64,000 nt of DNA from Stereum hirsutum FP-91666 SS1 (lineage: Eukaryota; Basidiomycota; Agaricomycetes; Russulales; Stereaceae), in NCBI RefSeq assembly GCF_000264905.1, contig NW_006763131.1:596793-660792 (forward strand), read 5' to 3'. Below the pieces are notes generated by a model. That model was not told the origin of the DNA. It ran no database searches and saw only the letters and a list, made by a program, of their open reading frames with translations. This document shows, one piece after another, positions 35,186 through 45,182 of the stretch (the first letter of the stretch is position 1; the number at the start of each line of letters is the position of its first letter). Position numbers and translations under genes: made by a program.

Positions 35186-37066
35186 CTACTCACAAAGCAC
35201 ACTCCACCCCTGCCACTCCACCCTCCCATGCTGCACATCCACCAACCTCTCATAAAGCGCACTCGCCACCGGTCCCATCGGCCTCGTCTCCCCCCCTCCC
35301 CTCTTATCCCTATACTCCGGCAACACCACATCGCCCAACCCCTCCTCCCCTCCCTTTCCGCTCCAACCGATTCGCGCCACGGCAGTGACGACCACCGCCG
35401 TGCCGGCGCAGAACGCTTCGAGGAGGCGGCCGGTGGAGGAGTAGGCGTAGAGTTCCGGCATGGAGATGGGGCGCTCGTGGAGGTGGATTTTGAGCGCGTT
35501 GGAGAGTTCGGGGAGGGAGGTGGAGGTGGGGTGCGCGGCGAGGAGGGAGAGGACGGAGGCGCGGGTTATGCCGGGGAGGATGGTGCCGTCGAGAGGGGGG
35601 GTGATGATATCCAGGCCTGCACCAACACCCACCGTCAGCTTCCACAGTCTCTCAAGGGAGGGAGAATATGAAGGGAAACGTACCACCGTCATCTCGTTTC
35701 ACGACGATAAAGAAATTCATAGCCCCCGCCTCCGTAATATTCTCTCCAATCAACCACAATACCTGCTGATATCCCTTCTCAATCGCCATCCTCTGCGGAC
35801 TAAACCCAGGCGCATAATTCAACCCCAACTTGAACCCTCCATGTCCACCTGGCCACGACCTCACATGTTCCCCCACCGCAAGCAAGGATATGCCCTTGGT
35901 TGTGCTGGATTTGAAGTAAGGCCCGGTGGGGGAGAGGATGACGAAGAGAGTGGCGTGGGTGGAGGCGGTGACGCCGAGGGCGGCGCGTGTGCCGATGAGG
36001 GTGGGACGGATGTAGAGGGAGGAGCCTTTGGGTTTGGGGATCCAGCGGGATTCGAGTTGGACGAGACGTTTGATGAGGACGAGAAGCGCGGAGGAGTCGA
36101 AGGGCTGTGGGGGTGCGAGATGGGTTAATAAGGGGAGAGGCGGGGAAAGTAAGAGGGGAATTGGGATGTGAGGCTTACGGGGAGAGCCATACGGGCTGCG
36201 GAGCCTTCGAGGCGCTTCATGTTGAGTTCTGGGCGGAACAGACGGGGTTTACCATCTGCGCCGAGATAGGCCTAAGAGGACGAGTTTGTGAGCTTGGATG
36301 AAAGGATATGAAACGACCGAGATATCGCAGAGAGCGGTATCTATGCATTGTGTACATTCTCCGTGATGTGATGAGTAGTAAGACTTTTGTAAGGACGAGC
36401 AAGGCCCTTTCGTGATAGTCATACCACTGCAACCGATAGCAAAAATCCTCGACCAGCCGCCAAAAATATAACCATGACCTCATCAAGTCCATGCTTTCAT
36501 TACGCACACACAAAAAATTCCAACGCAGCACTCAACTTTACTCGCATCGAAGCGAGATTTGACGTAGTACGAAGAAGACGAAAAAACCACACACCTTCAT
36601 ACCCTCAAACACGTTCGGACAGTATTGCAAACACGAGCTCGCCGGATCGATGCTCAGCGGGCCATAAGGCTTGATCTCAGGTGCTGACCATCCGTTCTCG
36701 GGCTCGTAGTGCATGATGAGCATATGGTCTGTCATTGTCTATTCCCATTCCCAGTCACATCAAAACGTTAGTCTACATACCAGTGAAAGATTTTAAGGAA
36801 AAGAGAAGGACGCACCTGGCCAAAGACTAAGTCCTCCACGGCCGGCATAGGTTTTAGACTGTTGCTCATTGTAATCGTCAGTTTCGATGGCTAGTTTCGT
36901 TCGTATAGAGTGAGCATCCTGCTTGAAGTTAGTGCGAGGAAAAACGCACGTCGATCTCGTTCAACTTTGGGGGCATGCCCCCCGGGTTTTTGAGGACCTT
37001 CGCATCTCCGGCAGGGAGGGGAAGCCCATTGGAGCTCAGAGGCTCGTTCGTTTTTGGGATCGTCAT
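35186..37066 (-). CDS. BAT: Branched-chain amino-acid aminotransferase
   Basis: PLP enzyme that interconverts Leu, Ile and Val with their 2-oxo acids. Start MTIPKTNEPLSSNG at 37066; spliced exons give DPSKLTITMSNSLKP, EDLVFGQTMTDHMLIMHYEP, LQYCPNVFEGMKAY, ALGVTASTHATLFVILSPTG, GGFKLGLNYAPG with the PLP Lys, NITEAGAMNFFIV, TPPLDGTILPGITRASVLSL and a C-terminal AFCAGTAVVVTAVARIGW. About seven exons. No mitochondrial presequence is visible with this start, so it may be the cytosolic form, or an upstream start may exist. A 267-bp divergent promoter is shared with LIP2. Confidence 0.9.
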
Positions 37067-37333
37067 TCTGTTCTAGTTCCGAGTCTATGTATGTGGTCTA
37101 GCTGAGCAAGGAAGGAGCGCTAGCAAGAAAAGCTGTGGATGGATACAGACAAAGGAGAAAAGCAAGAAGAAAGGAGGTGAAGATATAAATACAGGCCTGA
37201 ACAGAGACAGTCGAGTCAGGAGATCGACAGTGATTCGCGGAGCTTATCTTATCTGACCCGGGAGATCGGCGGCTCACCCAGTGATGCCACCGTAGCGCTG
37301 GGCCACCTTGCTTACTGACCAGCACTGTCGACC

Positions 37334-38164
37334 ATGGGCCTCCCTCCAATACTCTATCATCATTTCTCAACACCCCTACCATATATCCAAACTCTTGCAC
37401 TGCAAGAAGCTATCCACAACTTTCAACTTTCGTTGCGACGTTCCGCGCCTTCCAAACACCGAGATATCCTACTTCTTCTCGAGCACCGACCCGTCTACAC
37501 CGCCGGTCGACGACAAGCATCGACTCCAGAGCACGAACGGGAGCTCATCGCCGAAGAAACACGTCTCAAACCTCTCGGAGCCGACTTCGTCCGCACAAAA
37601 AGAGGAGGCCAGTTGACCTACCACGGTCCTGGCCAAATGGTGGGCTATCCTCTGCTGGACTTGAGCGCCGGGTCCGGGTCAGGACCTCCCCTCAGCATCC
37701 GGGACTATATCTGCAGACTTCAGAAGACGATCGAAGAACATTTTTCGGAAGGGCATGGGATTCCGGTGTCGAATTCGGAACATACGGGTGTTTTTCTAGA
37801 TGAGAAGACGAAGGTTGGGTCGATTGGAGTGCAGGTGCGACATCGGCTGACGACTCATGGATTTGCGTTCAATGTTACGAGGGAGCCGCTCCCGTGGTTC
37901 GATGAGATTGTCGCTTGTGGGTTGGCGGATGTGAAGGCGGGGTGTATCGAAAGCGCGGGTGGAGAGGATAGGCGGGTCAGCGTGGCGGGAGAAGTGCAGG
38001 GCGTGGTGGACAGGTTCGGGAAGAGGTTTGGACGAGATATGGAGAGGATGGAGTTGGGCTCTGGGCAGATGGGCGAGGTTGAGGAGATTATTGTTGGGCT
38101 GGAGCAGGAGGCTCGGGAGGCAGGAGACTGGGGGAAAGCGCCACGCCAGACTGGGACTCCATGA
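37334..38164 (+). CDS. LIP2: Lipoyl(octanoyl) transferase, LipB/Lip2 type
   Basis: Transfers octanoyl groups from acyl carrier protein to lipoyl domains in mitochondria. It is a 276-aa single-exon gene. Motifs: LLLEHRPVYTAGRR, GGQLTYHGPGQMVGYPLLDL (LipB signature), HTGVFLDEKTKVGSIGVQVR with the catalytic Lys, THGFAFNVTREPLPWFDEIV, and ACGLADVK with the catalytic Cys. There is no strong mitochondrial presequence, though the N-terminus is short and uncharged. Divergent from BAT. Confidence 0.94.
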   Translation: MGLPPILYHHFSTPLPYIQTLALQEAIHNFQLSLRRSAPSKHRDILLLLEHRPVYTAGRRQASTPEHERELIAEETRLKPLGADFVRTKRGGQLTYHGPGQMVGYPLLDLSAGSGSGPPLSIRDYICRLQKTIEEHFSEGHGIPVSNSEHTGVFLDEKTKVGSIGVQVRHRLTTHGFAFNVTREPLPWFDEIVACGLADVKAGCIESAGGEDRRVSVAGEVQGVVDRFGKRFGRDMERMELGSGQMGEVEEIIVGLEQEAREAGDWGKAPRQTGTP

Positions 38165-38768
38165 CGCTGTCGGTACGTTTGCGCCGTTGTCATTTTCACT
38201 ATACAAGGGCTGAACATCCTCTCTTGAATCGTTGGCTAGCTTGTTGAGGATTGTACAATGTATCAGGCCAGCACCTCGTTACGGATTCTGAGACGTGATC
38301 CCCACGGTAAAGCTAGTTCGAGCGGTATGTCTAGTCGTGCATTCTAACATAGTATTGAACAGCTCATCAACTGCTTTTGAGAATAGACTACCCCTCGAGG
38401 CCAACTTCGACGCACGAGGGCAGCCTTGCTGCTTATTTTGACAGGATACACGTCAGATTGCATCCGCCCGATATTTCCAGGTGACACTGTATTCGTACTT
38501 CTTGATCATGAGCGGTGATAGTGCGCCGCCGGCTTACAAGTTATGGGGGTCCTGGAAGTTTCAAGCATGCACTTTGGCCATGGGAAATGCAGACTGATTG
38601 ACTGTTCCCGTCGATTACTTACCTCGAATTCTCGGGCGTAGGAAGGGCGAAAGCACGTGTATAGGAAACAATCAATGAGAAATGACGGAGAGTACACGGT
38701 CAATAGACGAAGGAGAAATTTGTCTGGGCGATACAAGAGGCCAGGTACAACGTTAACGAGCACTCCAC
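38165..38768. other. Intergenic, no gene recognised
   Basis: About 600 nt between the LIP2 stop and the predicted stop of the repeat-peptide gene. It would hold both 3' UTRs. No gene seen. Confidence 0.45.
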
Positions 38769-39675
38769 TCAAGCGTCGTTTCTTCCCGTGTCTAATGATG
38801 ACGTCAAAAGTCAGCTCAACTGCAACCAACTGCCTCGTCGTGACAGAGTTGAGGAATGAGGAATGAGGAATGAGGAATCAGCCTACTCACATTGTTTCAC
38901 GTTCGACGTGACACCGGTCTTCTCGACGAACTTCCCGGGGGAGGTCACGTTTCGCTCTATGTAGTGTCAAGTGTCAAGCACAGGGAGACAGTCAGTCAGT
39001 TCGGATTTTCGAGGCGATGAAAGGTGAGCATGTACAGAACATGACGTACTTTTGAAATCGGAAGTGTCGGACGTCACGCCGACGCCCTCAACAAAAGCGC
39101 CAGGGAGAGGAGTGTCGCGAGCTGAGTGGAGAAGGTCAGTCCAGATTCCACAGTCGACGAGATGTATCACGTACTTTCGAAGTCGGACGTGTCGGACGTG
39201 GCGTCAACGCCTGCGACGAAAGCGCCGGGGAGAGGCGTGTCGCGGGCTTTCACTACAAGCAGTGGAATAATGATCAGGATGAGTGGCAGCCCAAAAAAAA
39301 AGAAATAGGGAAGGGTGCGAACTCTTCTCCAGGCCGGAAGTGTCGGAAGTCACGCCCTCGGTTTCAACGAAACCGCCTGGGAGAGGACTGTCGCGAGCTT
39401 TCACTATAAGAACGATTAGAACGAGTTGCGGCCCCTAAAAAGTTACAGGGGAGGGTGCGAACTCTTCTCCAGGTCGGAAGTGTCAGATGTGACGCCGACA
39501 TTTTCAACGAACAAGCCTGGAATGGGTGTCGCGCGAGCCTCGACTGTTCATTCGAACCGTCGTCGGCTCATGGCAGTAGAAATGATGTTCTCGAGATGAA
39601 CTTACCGGCGTTCGCTACGGGGCTTGCGACGACCGAGGCAGCGAGGAGGAGAGCGGAGAGAATGATTGTACGCAT
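38769..39675 (-). CDS. Secreted repeat peptide precursor, one repeat per exon (candidate RiPP precursor)
   Basis: Seven exons (39606-39675, 39463-39543, 39323-39403, 39175-39252, 39050-39121, 38891-38956, 38769-38791) encode 156 aa. Exon 1 is a signal peptide (MRTIILSALLLAASVVASPV). Exons 2-6 each encode one imperfect repeat with core DTPLPGAFVEGVGVTSD. All internal introns are phase 1 and the repeat exons are 81, 81, 78, 72 and 66 nt, so every repeat is a symmetric exon. A basic residue precedes each repeat (EAR, KAR, KAR, TR, KKR). Exons 2 and 3 use a weak GTTCGC donor. The last exon encodes a short tail ending GRNDA; reading through the last donor instead gives a stop two codons later. I know no named family for it. 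Next to UstYa-type and methyltransferase genes it fits a RiPP precursor; a repetitive wall or surface peptide is the alternative. Confidence 0.72.
38851..38878. repeat. Four tandem GAGGAAT units
   Basis: Four perfect 7-nt copies on the plus strand, inside the last intron of the repeat-peptide gene and just downstream of its donor. Confidence 0.9.
39050..39543 (-). repeat. Tandemly duplicated exon-intron units
   Basis: Four homologous exons (39463-39543, 39323-39403, 39175-39252, 39050-39121) with a degenerate fifth at 38891-38956. The two introns after exons 2 and 3 are also alike: both start GTTCGCACCCT, are followed by a pyrimidine tract and a GGGC-GC motif, and end before TGAAAGC. Whole exon plus intron units were therefore duplicated. 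Confidence 0.8.
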
Positions 39676-39701
39676 GGCTCGAAGTCGAGGAGGCTGAAAT
39701 C

Positions 39702-40066
39702 GCTGAGAAAAAGATAGTTAGTTCACGACAGAATAGTTTATGACCATCAGACGTTCCCCGGACTGTGCCAAGAACGAAATTCATGTCGTTGCCTAACAAG
39801 GTCAACGGCGATTACAAAGCGAAAACTATCGATCCAGTGCTCGTCTGGAAGATGCTTGGTCTTCCGATTTTCACGGACAGACCTAGACATTATCCAACAC
39901 GAAGCTCTCCAAACGAGCGTGGTCGGTTTCTCCACATATCACAAAGACGAGCCAGGGACAGGCAGGAGAGAAAGACACAAATGAGACTTACAGTCACAAA
40001 CAGGTCCTAGATCCGAGTGGGTGCAAACAGGGAATCGCGGAGCGAATGGTGGTGGTTGGGTTTATA
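39702..40066 (-). promoter_or_regulatory. TATA box and 5' UTR intron of the repeat-peptide gene
   Basis: On the minus strand TATAAA lies at 40061-40066. Downstream, a segment without ATG ends in a GTAAGT donor at 39991, and a pyrimidine-rich CTCAG acceptor lies before 39702. This gives a non-coding first exon and a 289-nt 5' UTR intron ahead of the start codon at 39675. Confidence 0.5.
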
Positions 40067-40440
40067 GAGAGATGGGGATCGTCCTGGGGCCTGGGCGAGG
40101 ACTTTGTGCCGCTATCCTATCAGGGTATTTGGAAGGTTGTTGGGAGGGCGGTTCCGATGAGGATCGTACCGTGTGACGACTCTGTAGAGCAATGAGGTAC
40201 GTACTTATGCCCCTTTCTTCCGATACTCCGGCTCCTTCTCGCTTCTTGAGCGCTGAGCTTATCCCCAAGTAATACTTACGGTCAGTAACGGGCACACATA
40301 TGTTACTTACTGGTCTTCTGACAGCATTGTGACGGCGGCGATTCAGATCCGAGGGTGATCGTCAGAAAGACTTGGTCCTGCGAAAGCGCCTTGAACTTGA
40401 ACCTGTACACCACAGTTGTCGATCCTCTCCTTTGTGCTCC

Positions 40441-41046
40441 ATGGCGAGCTACCAGCGACTCTCCGCCAGCGACGACAACATCACTGAGGAGCATGGGCTA
40501 GTCGACGAGAAGCAACGGTCGTTATCACGAACATTGACACCGAAACATACCTTCGATATCTTTCGCTACCTCACTCTCCTTCTCATCGCCGTTAATGTCC
40601 TTTTGGCTGGTGTCAATCTATGGGCAACCAATGCTCTCTCTTCGACCATCCTGGACATAACTCCTCTCACCAAGGTCGCGCACCTACCTATGCCAGACCA
40701 GTATGTAGGCCTCAGCGATGTCTCTCGACAGAAACGTGCGTGCGAGTTCTACTGTCCTTGTGTCGTTGAAATCCAGCTGATTGAGGTGACCGATTATCCA
40801 CTTCAGTGATCCATACCGAAGAGGAGAAAGCCAGTGTCCTTGGTTCACGCGATACATCTTGTGAGTTTGCTCCCATGTCCTAGTTGCCTCCCAATCTCAG
40901 TCGACGCGACTCGTCTACAGGATTGTACTTTTGCAACTGTTGAGATAGGAATAGGACTTCAGGAGAGCACACGGTTTGTCATATTGACGCATGTGCGTGC
41001 AGTCATCGTGGGCTTCGTGCATCTTCCGCAAGAGTTGTGCCTTTGA
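40441..41046 (+). CDS. UstYa-associated type membrane protein, probably truncated
   Basis: Exon 1 encodes a short cytosolic head, one membrane span (TLLLIAVNVLLAGVNLWA) and the luminal motif LPMPDQYVGL, close to the LPRPDPYVGL-like sequence common after the anchor in UstYa/DUF3328-type proteins of fungi. Exon 2 (about 40815-40859) encodes HTEEEKASVLGSRDTS. A third exon with an acceptor after CAATCTCAG runs to a stop at 41046 (FATVEIGIGLQEST). The HxxHC motifs of complete UstYa proteins are missing. It is either a truncated copy or a member of a related anchor family that accompanies UstYa genes. The start is the first Met. Confidence 0.5.
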
Positions 41047-41672
41047 TCGTAGTGACAATCTATGCAGGGTCTACTTCCAATAGGAGACACATTTCTCCAG
41101 AGAAGAATTGAACAGGGTTTCAGAGGGTTTCCCGGGCGATATTATCGTGAGCGAGGTTCTTAAGCTAGCGTGAAACAGGAAAGCAGCCTTGCGTGATGCG
41201 TAGGTCGGAACAGAACCGACTGCCGAACACTTCGAGGCCATCTGGTGAACACCATCGTAAGGGTCACTGGTGTGGTCCCCCTGGATCCTATCCACGAAGC
41301 TCGTACATACTATGTATTCTGCACAGTGAGTAAATCATGGTCAAAACACCTCTTTCGGAGGAAAGTTATCTTGTGAGATACACCGCAGGGTGAACGCTAC
41401 GTTGGCGAGAGATGTCACTGAAAAGAGCGCCCAGGCGGTCCCCCAAAGATTGCTCCGAGGAATGAATTCAAAGCGCTCTCTGAGTTTCTTCAAAAGCCGT
41501 GACATTCCTTCTTTCAGGGTCGACCTCGGCCAGAGCCAGACTACTTGGCGGAATAGTTACATCATACTCGTATAACCAGCAACTGCTACCATTGCTCCTT
41601 GGATCACAACGCTCCTTACACTTTCGCCTCCTTCCGTCCCACAATCTTGTTACGCGGTACGCAGAGAGCGAT
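41047..41672. other. Intergenic, no gene recognised
   Basis: About 620 nt between the two UstYa-type genes. A minus-strand open frame at 41071-41295 has some protein-like composition but no motif I recognise. Confidence 0.4.
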
Positions 41673-42459
41673 ATGGAAGGCAAAGCCTCGTCTTTGAGGT
41701 GGACGATCATTGGGCTTCTCTGCCTCGCAGTATATCAGGGCATGGAGGTTGCGTCCAAACTGCGAACTCTGCGGATCCTTCATCCCGTGAAGAATCCAGA
41801 GGCAGTCTCGTACAGTGAGTGCCCTTCAAGCGCTACATTGATTGCAGCTAATTCCCATGGCTCGATGGTCTCGTAGGCTACATCGGTGATGATTATCCCA
41901 AGGAGCTGCCTCTACGAGTCAATCAGGTCGCAATGAACGCCGAATGGCTCGACGACGAAGTCTACGGGCCTTACGCAGACGAAGACTGGGCATCCAACTT
42001 CCCCAAAAGCAACGGATGGGTTGCACTCGGTCCAAACCACGACATGTTCGTTCTGTCCATGTTCCATCAGCTGCATTGTCTCGATGCATTGCGGTTTGGA
42101 TACGTGACTGCGAAGGCAAGAGTCCTCGACTTTCCCGGGAACGGCACGGGCGTCGAGCACCATGTCAATCATTGCCTGACCTGTATGTACCGATTTCCCC
42201 CCTCCTTCCTAGAATTTCGCTTTCTGATCACGTACCTTCAGATCTTCGAGAGATGATTCTCTGCGCGGGCGATATGACGCTCGAAACATCGGTGCCGACC
42301 ATCAATTCCATCGGCCAGCCGGATAACGCTGCTACAGGCCTCGATATCCTGCACAAATGTCGCGATTGGACTCAGATACGGGATTATCTTGACGAGAATT
42401 ACGAAGAGAGGCAGAAGTGGAAGGCAGAGGGAGGCAACTCGACGTCGATGTACCCGTGA
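41673..42459 (+). CDS. UstYa/DUF3328 family protein
   Basis: About 220 aa in three exons. An N-terminal anchor (WTIIGLLCLAVYQGMEVASK) is followed by a luminal domain with the two family hallmarks: HQLHCLDALR and HVNHCLTYLREMILC, each an HxxHC motif. UstYa-family proteins in ustiloxin, phomopsin and asperipin pathways carry out oxidative cyclisation or tailoring of ribosomal peptides in the secretory route. The text between (GPNHDMFVLSMF) and after (ADMTLET-like, CAGDMTLETS) also fits. The protein ends shortly after DENYEERQKWKAEGG. Splice sites GTGAGT and GTATGT are canonical. The neighbouring repeat precursor is the natural candidate substrate. Confidence 0.82.
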
Positions 42460-43484
42460 CGGGCTGGAGGATGGAGGGGTATGTTTCGGTCGATATATGC
42501 GTCTTTTTCCATTGGTGCTGCTTGCTTCGAATACTCGGGCGATATGCGAGTCTGTTCTATCCAGGTTGTATCAACCGGGGGCTGGCCGTTCTGAATGTTG
42601 CTCGACAGTGCTTCGGAAACAAGGAAACCTTGATCAAGCCGCCCACGCCACTCCCGGCGGTTGCCGCTCTAGTCTGACGCCACAAAGTTCAGACAATTTC
42701 TCCGTGCAAAAACCACTCACGTCCGACTCTACAACCCGACAATTTCACTACAAACAACACCTTCAAAGATGCTGGCTGCGCTATCTTTGAATCTACTTGC
42801 CCCTATGTCTTATGATCTCTAGCTCTCACCATCACCCATCCTGTTTTCGTGGGAGTTAAGTACTGAAGTACCCATCGCTTGCGTTTTTCGATTCACTTGA
42901 TGTTCAGAGCTTAGGTACCAACAGAGTACCTCGGGAACCTCACAACATCTACAGAGACTGGGCGACGTATTGCAATGATTCTGCTCACACACATATACTC
43001 GTGTGAGCTTACTTGAAGGGAATTCCCCACGAGAACATTCGCGGCCATTTTGCGATAACCGTCGGTTCTCCTGGATCTCCATGAGCGTGAGCCTGCGTGA
43101 GCGCATGAAATGTTCTTGGTGATGCGATTGTTCCGATGTTGATGGACGCCACGAAGTTGGACCCCTATACGTTTCAGATTGTGGTCGTATCAGCTTCCAC
43201 TTGCTAACACCGAACACGCCTCGAAAACGAGTTGTTTTTCTAGGATCGCGAAGAGGTCAGTATATTTTGGCCATAGACATCGACACTGTCGATAGGTGCT
43301 GCCGCTCTCCCGTTAGGCCCTATGGGGCGTTCCTAGTCGATACATGATAGCATCAGCTGTGCGTGCGCCAATGCAACGGGATGCTTCCTTCTGACCAATT
43401 CAATGATTTCGGTCAAACGTTCAACGTGCATAAAGAACGAAAGGTCCTGATCTCGCGTGTTCTCTCTGCATCTTTTTCCTCATC
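42460..43484. other. Intergenic, no gene recognised
   Basis: About 1 kb. Open frames on both strands, including 42819-43217 minus, show no conserved motif and no intron-exon pattern. Confidence 0.4.
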
Positions 43485-44954
43485 ATGTCTTACGCCCCAG
43501 ACGAGTCAGCAGCACTCCTCGACAGGGAGAGGGGCTTGTATGATGGATTCACCTTGGGTGCTGCGGCCTACGGTGCGAACACAAAAATACTTTCTGGCCT
43601 ATAAGCGCTGACTTTCATAGCTTGTGCGATTATTAGGTGTCCTTCTCACTCTTTTTGTACAGTGTATGAACGCACTCACTCAGAACCCGCGGGGAGGCAA
43701 GATTCTATGGCACTATGTCGCCTACGTTTTTGTAATGTTCGCGCTGGGAAACGTGGGATATTTCACGCACCTTCGCTTTATCCAACTCGCTTTCGTGGAC
43801 GATCGTGAATATCCTGGAGGGCCTTTGGGTTACCAAGCGGCTCACTACACTTCAGTGATCAACATCACTGGTATAGTTGCGTGCGTACCCTCACTCAATC
43901 TTACCGTCCTCGTTGGTTTCTGACGCTGGGTTTACAGCTACTTTATGATGAATTGGATGGCAGATAGTCTGGTGGTATGTCACAGTTCGCTATGCATATA
44001 TGATTTAGCAGATTTTATGACCTCTGTGGATAGCTCTATCGGCTATACGTGATCTGGGAACGTAGAACTCTCGTGGTCGCCTTCCCCACAATGATGTTCA
44101 TGGCGTCTTTCTGTGCGTTTTTGCTCTTTTCGACATTGTTCTCTAAGATATGCTTAGTTCGGTTGAAATTATCATTAATGTAGCGCTGTCTATCGTCGAA
44201 CTGTACAGCATCACTCAACCAGGCGCCAGCATGTTCTCTGACTCGGCGGTCAACTACGGGCTTCGTGCGTCCTCTCGTCTGTGCCATGGCCCCCTAATCC
44301 TAATATGCTCTATGTTCACTTCTGTTCAGTATATTGGTCTTTCTCGGTCGCTTTGAACATCGTCGTCACATTGCTTATAGTGTCTCGGTTGATGTACATG
44401 CGCTACATGCTCATGAAGACAATGCAGCAAACCGAAGCCGGGGTCTATACCAGCGTAGCCGCCATGATCATCGAATCCGCCGCTCTTTACTCCATTTCTG
44501 CTATCATATTCCTTGTCGGCTACGCGAAACAGATTCCACTGCAGTTCGCTGTCGAACCCGTCGAGCTCATTCAGGTATGTCTGTCCTGGTCGAGTATTCC
44601 CGTACCCTCCTAACGCGTCTTGAACATTAGGGCGTCTGTCCTCTCATGATCATCCTTCGTGTGGCGAACGGTAATGCCTGGTCCAGGGAAACATACCGTT
44701 CAGTGGTACCTGGCTCCATGACATTCGCCCCGAACCCGCATGTGACGCAAACAAAGCGATCGTCGAAGCGTTGGGATGGTAGTAACACGGCTTTCGGAAG
44801 CAGCGGTGACAAATCGTTCGGCCTGAGGTCCATCCATACGTCGAATCCAGGAGACCTCTCATTCGTCGACACTACTGTGGGCTCACATTCAAACATCGAG
44901 CAGCATCCGATCTCGGAATTTGTTATACATGAGGTGAAGGAACCAGAACCATAG
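43485..44954 (+). CDS. Polytopic (about seven-span) membrane protein, basidiomycete-specific
   Basis: Start MSYAPDESAALLDRERG. Spliced exons give successive hydrophobic spans: VLLTLFVQCMNAL, HYVAYVFVMFALGNVGYF, INITGIVAYFMMNWMADSLV, LVVAFPTMMFMASF, FSVALNIVVTLLIVSRLMYM, IIESAALYSISAIIFLVGYA and PLMIILRVANG followed by NAWS. LYRLYVIWERR and the LRVANGNAWS ending are typical of a large uncharacterised family in mushrooms (DUF6533/6534-like), thought to resemble receptors. A hydrophilic Ser-rich tail ends VKEPEP. About six exons; the second acceptor is taken at ATTATTAG|GTGTCC because it keeps the first span open. Function is unknown; a link to the neighbouring cluster is not shown. Confidence 0.72.
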
Positions 44955-45182
44955 CACCGGTGTAGGAATATGCACCTTGATTACTTTTCTGGTGGCGAAA
45001 CCAGCACTCATCCCTCATTGTTTGTATGATACTCATACCAATTGCCTTGGACTATATCAATACCATTCCCTTCGAGACGATGCTTCCTCAGCAACGTTGC
45101 GAACGCAAAAATCTTTGGTCATTACAATGAAGCATGCATGAAACTCCAACGATACACCTCTGCTCGTACTGCGACTAACTAC
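44955..45182. other. Short convergent spacer
   Basis: 228 nt between the stops of the membrane protein and the methyltransferase. Nothing else is visible. Confidence 0.5.

Noticed and set aside
40834..41046. A separate small gene starting at 40834.
   Set aside because: The same codons are better used as the third exon of the membrane-anchored gene starting at 40441; no independent promoter or motif.
42819..43217. A 132-codon minus-strand open frame.
   Set aside because: No motif, odd composition, no splice or promoter support; treated as chance.
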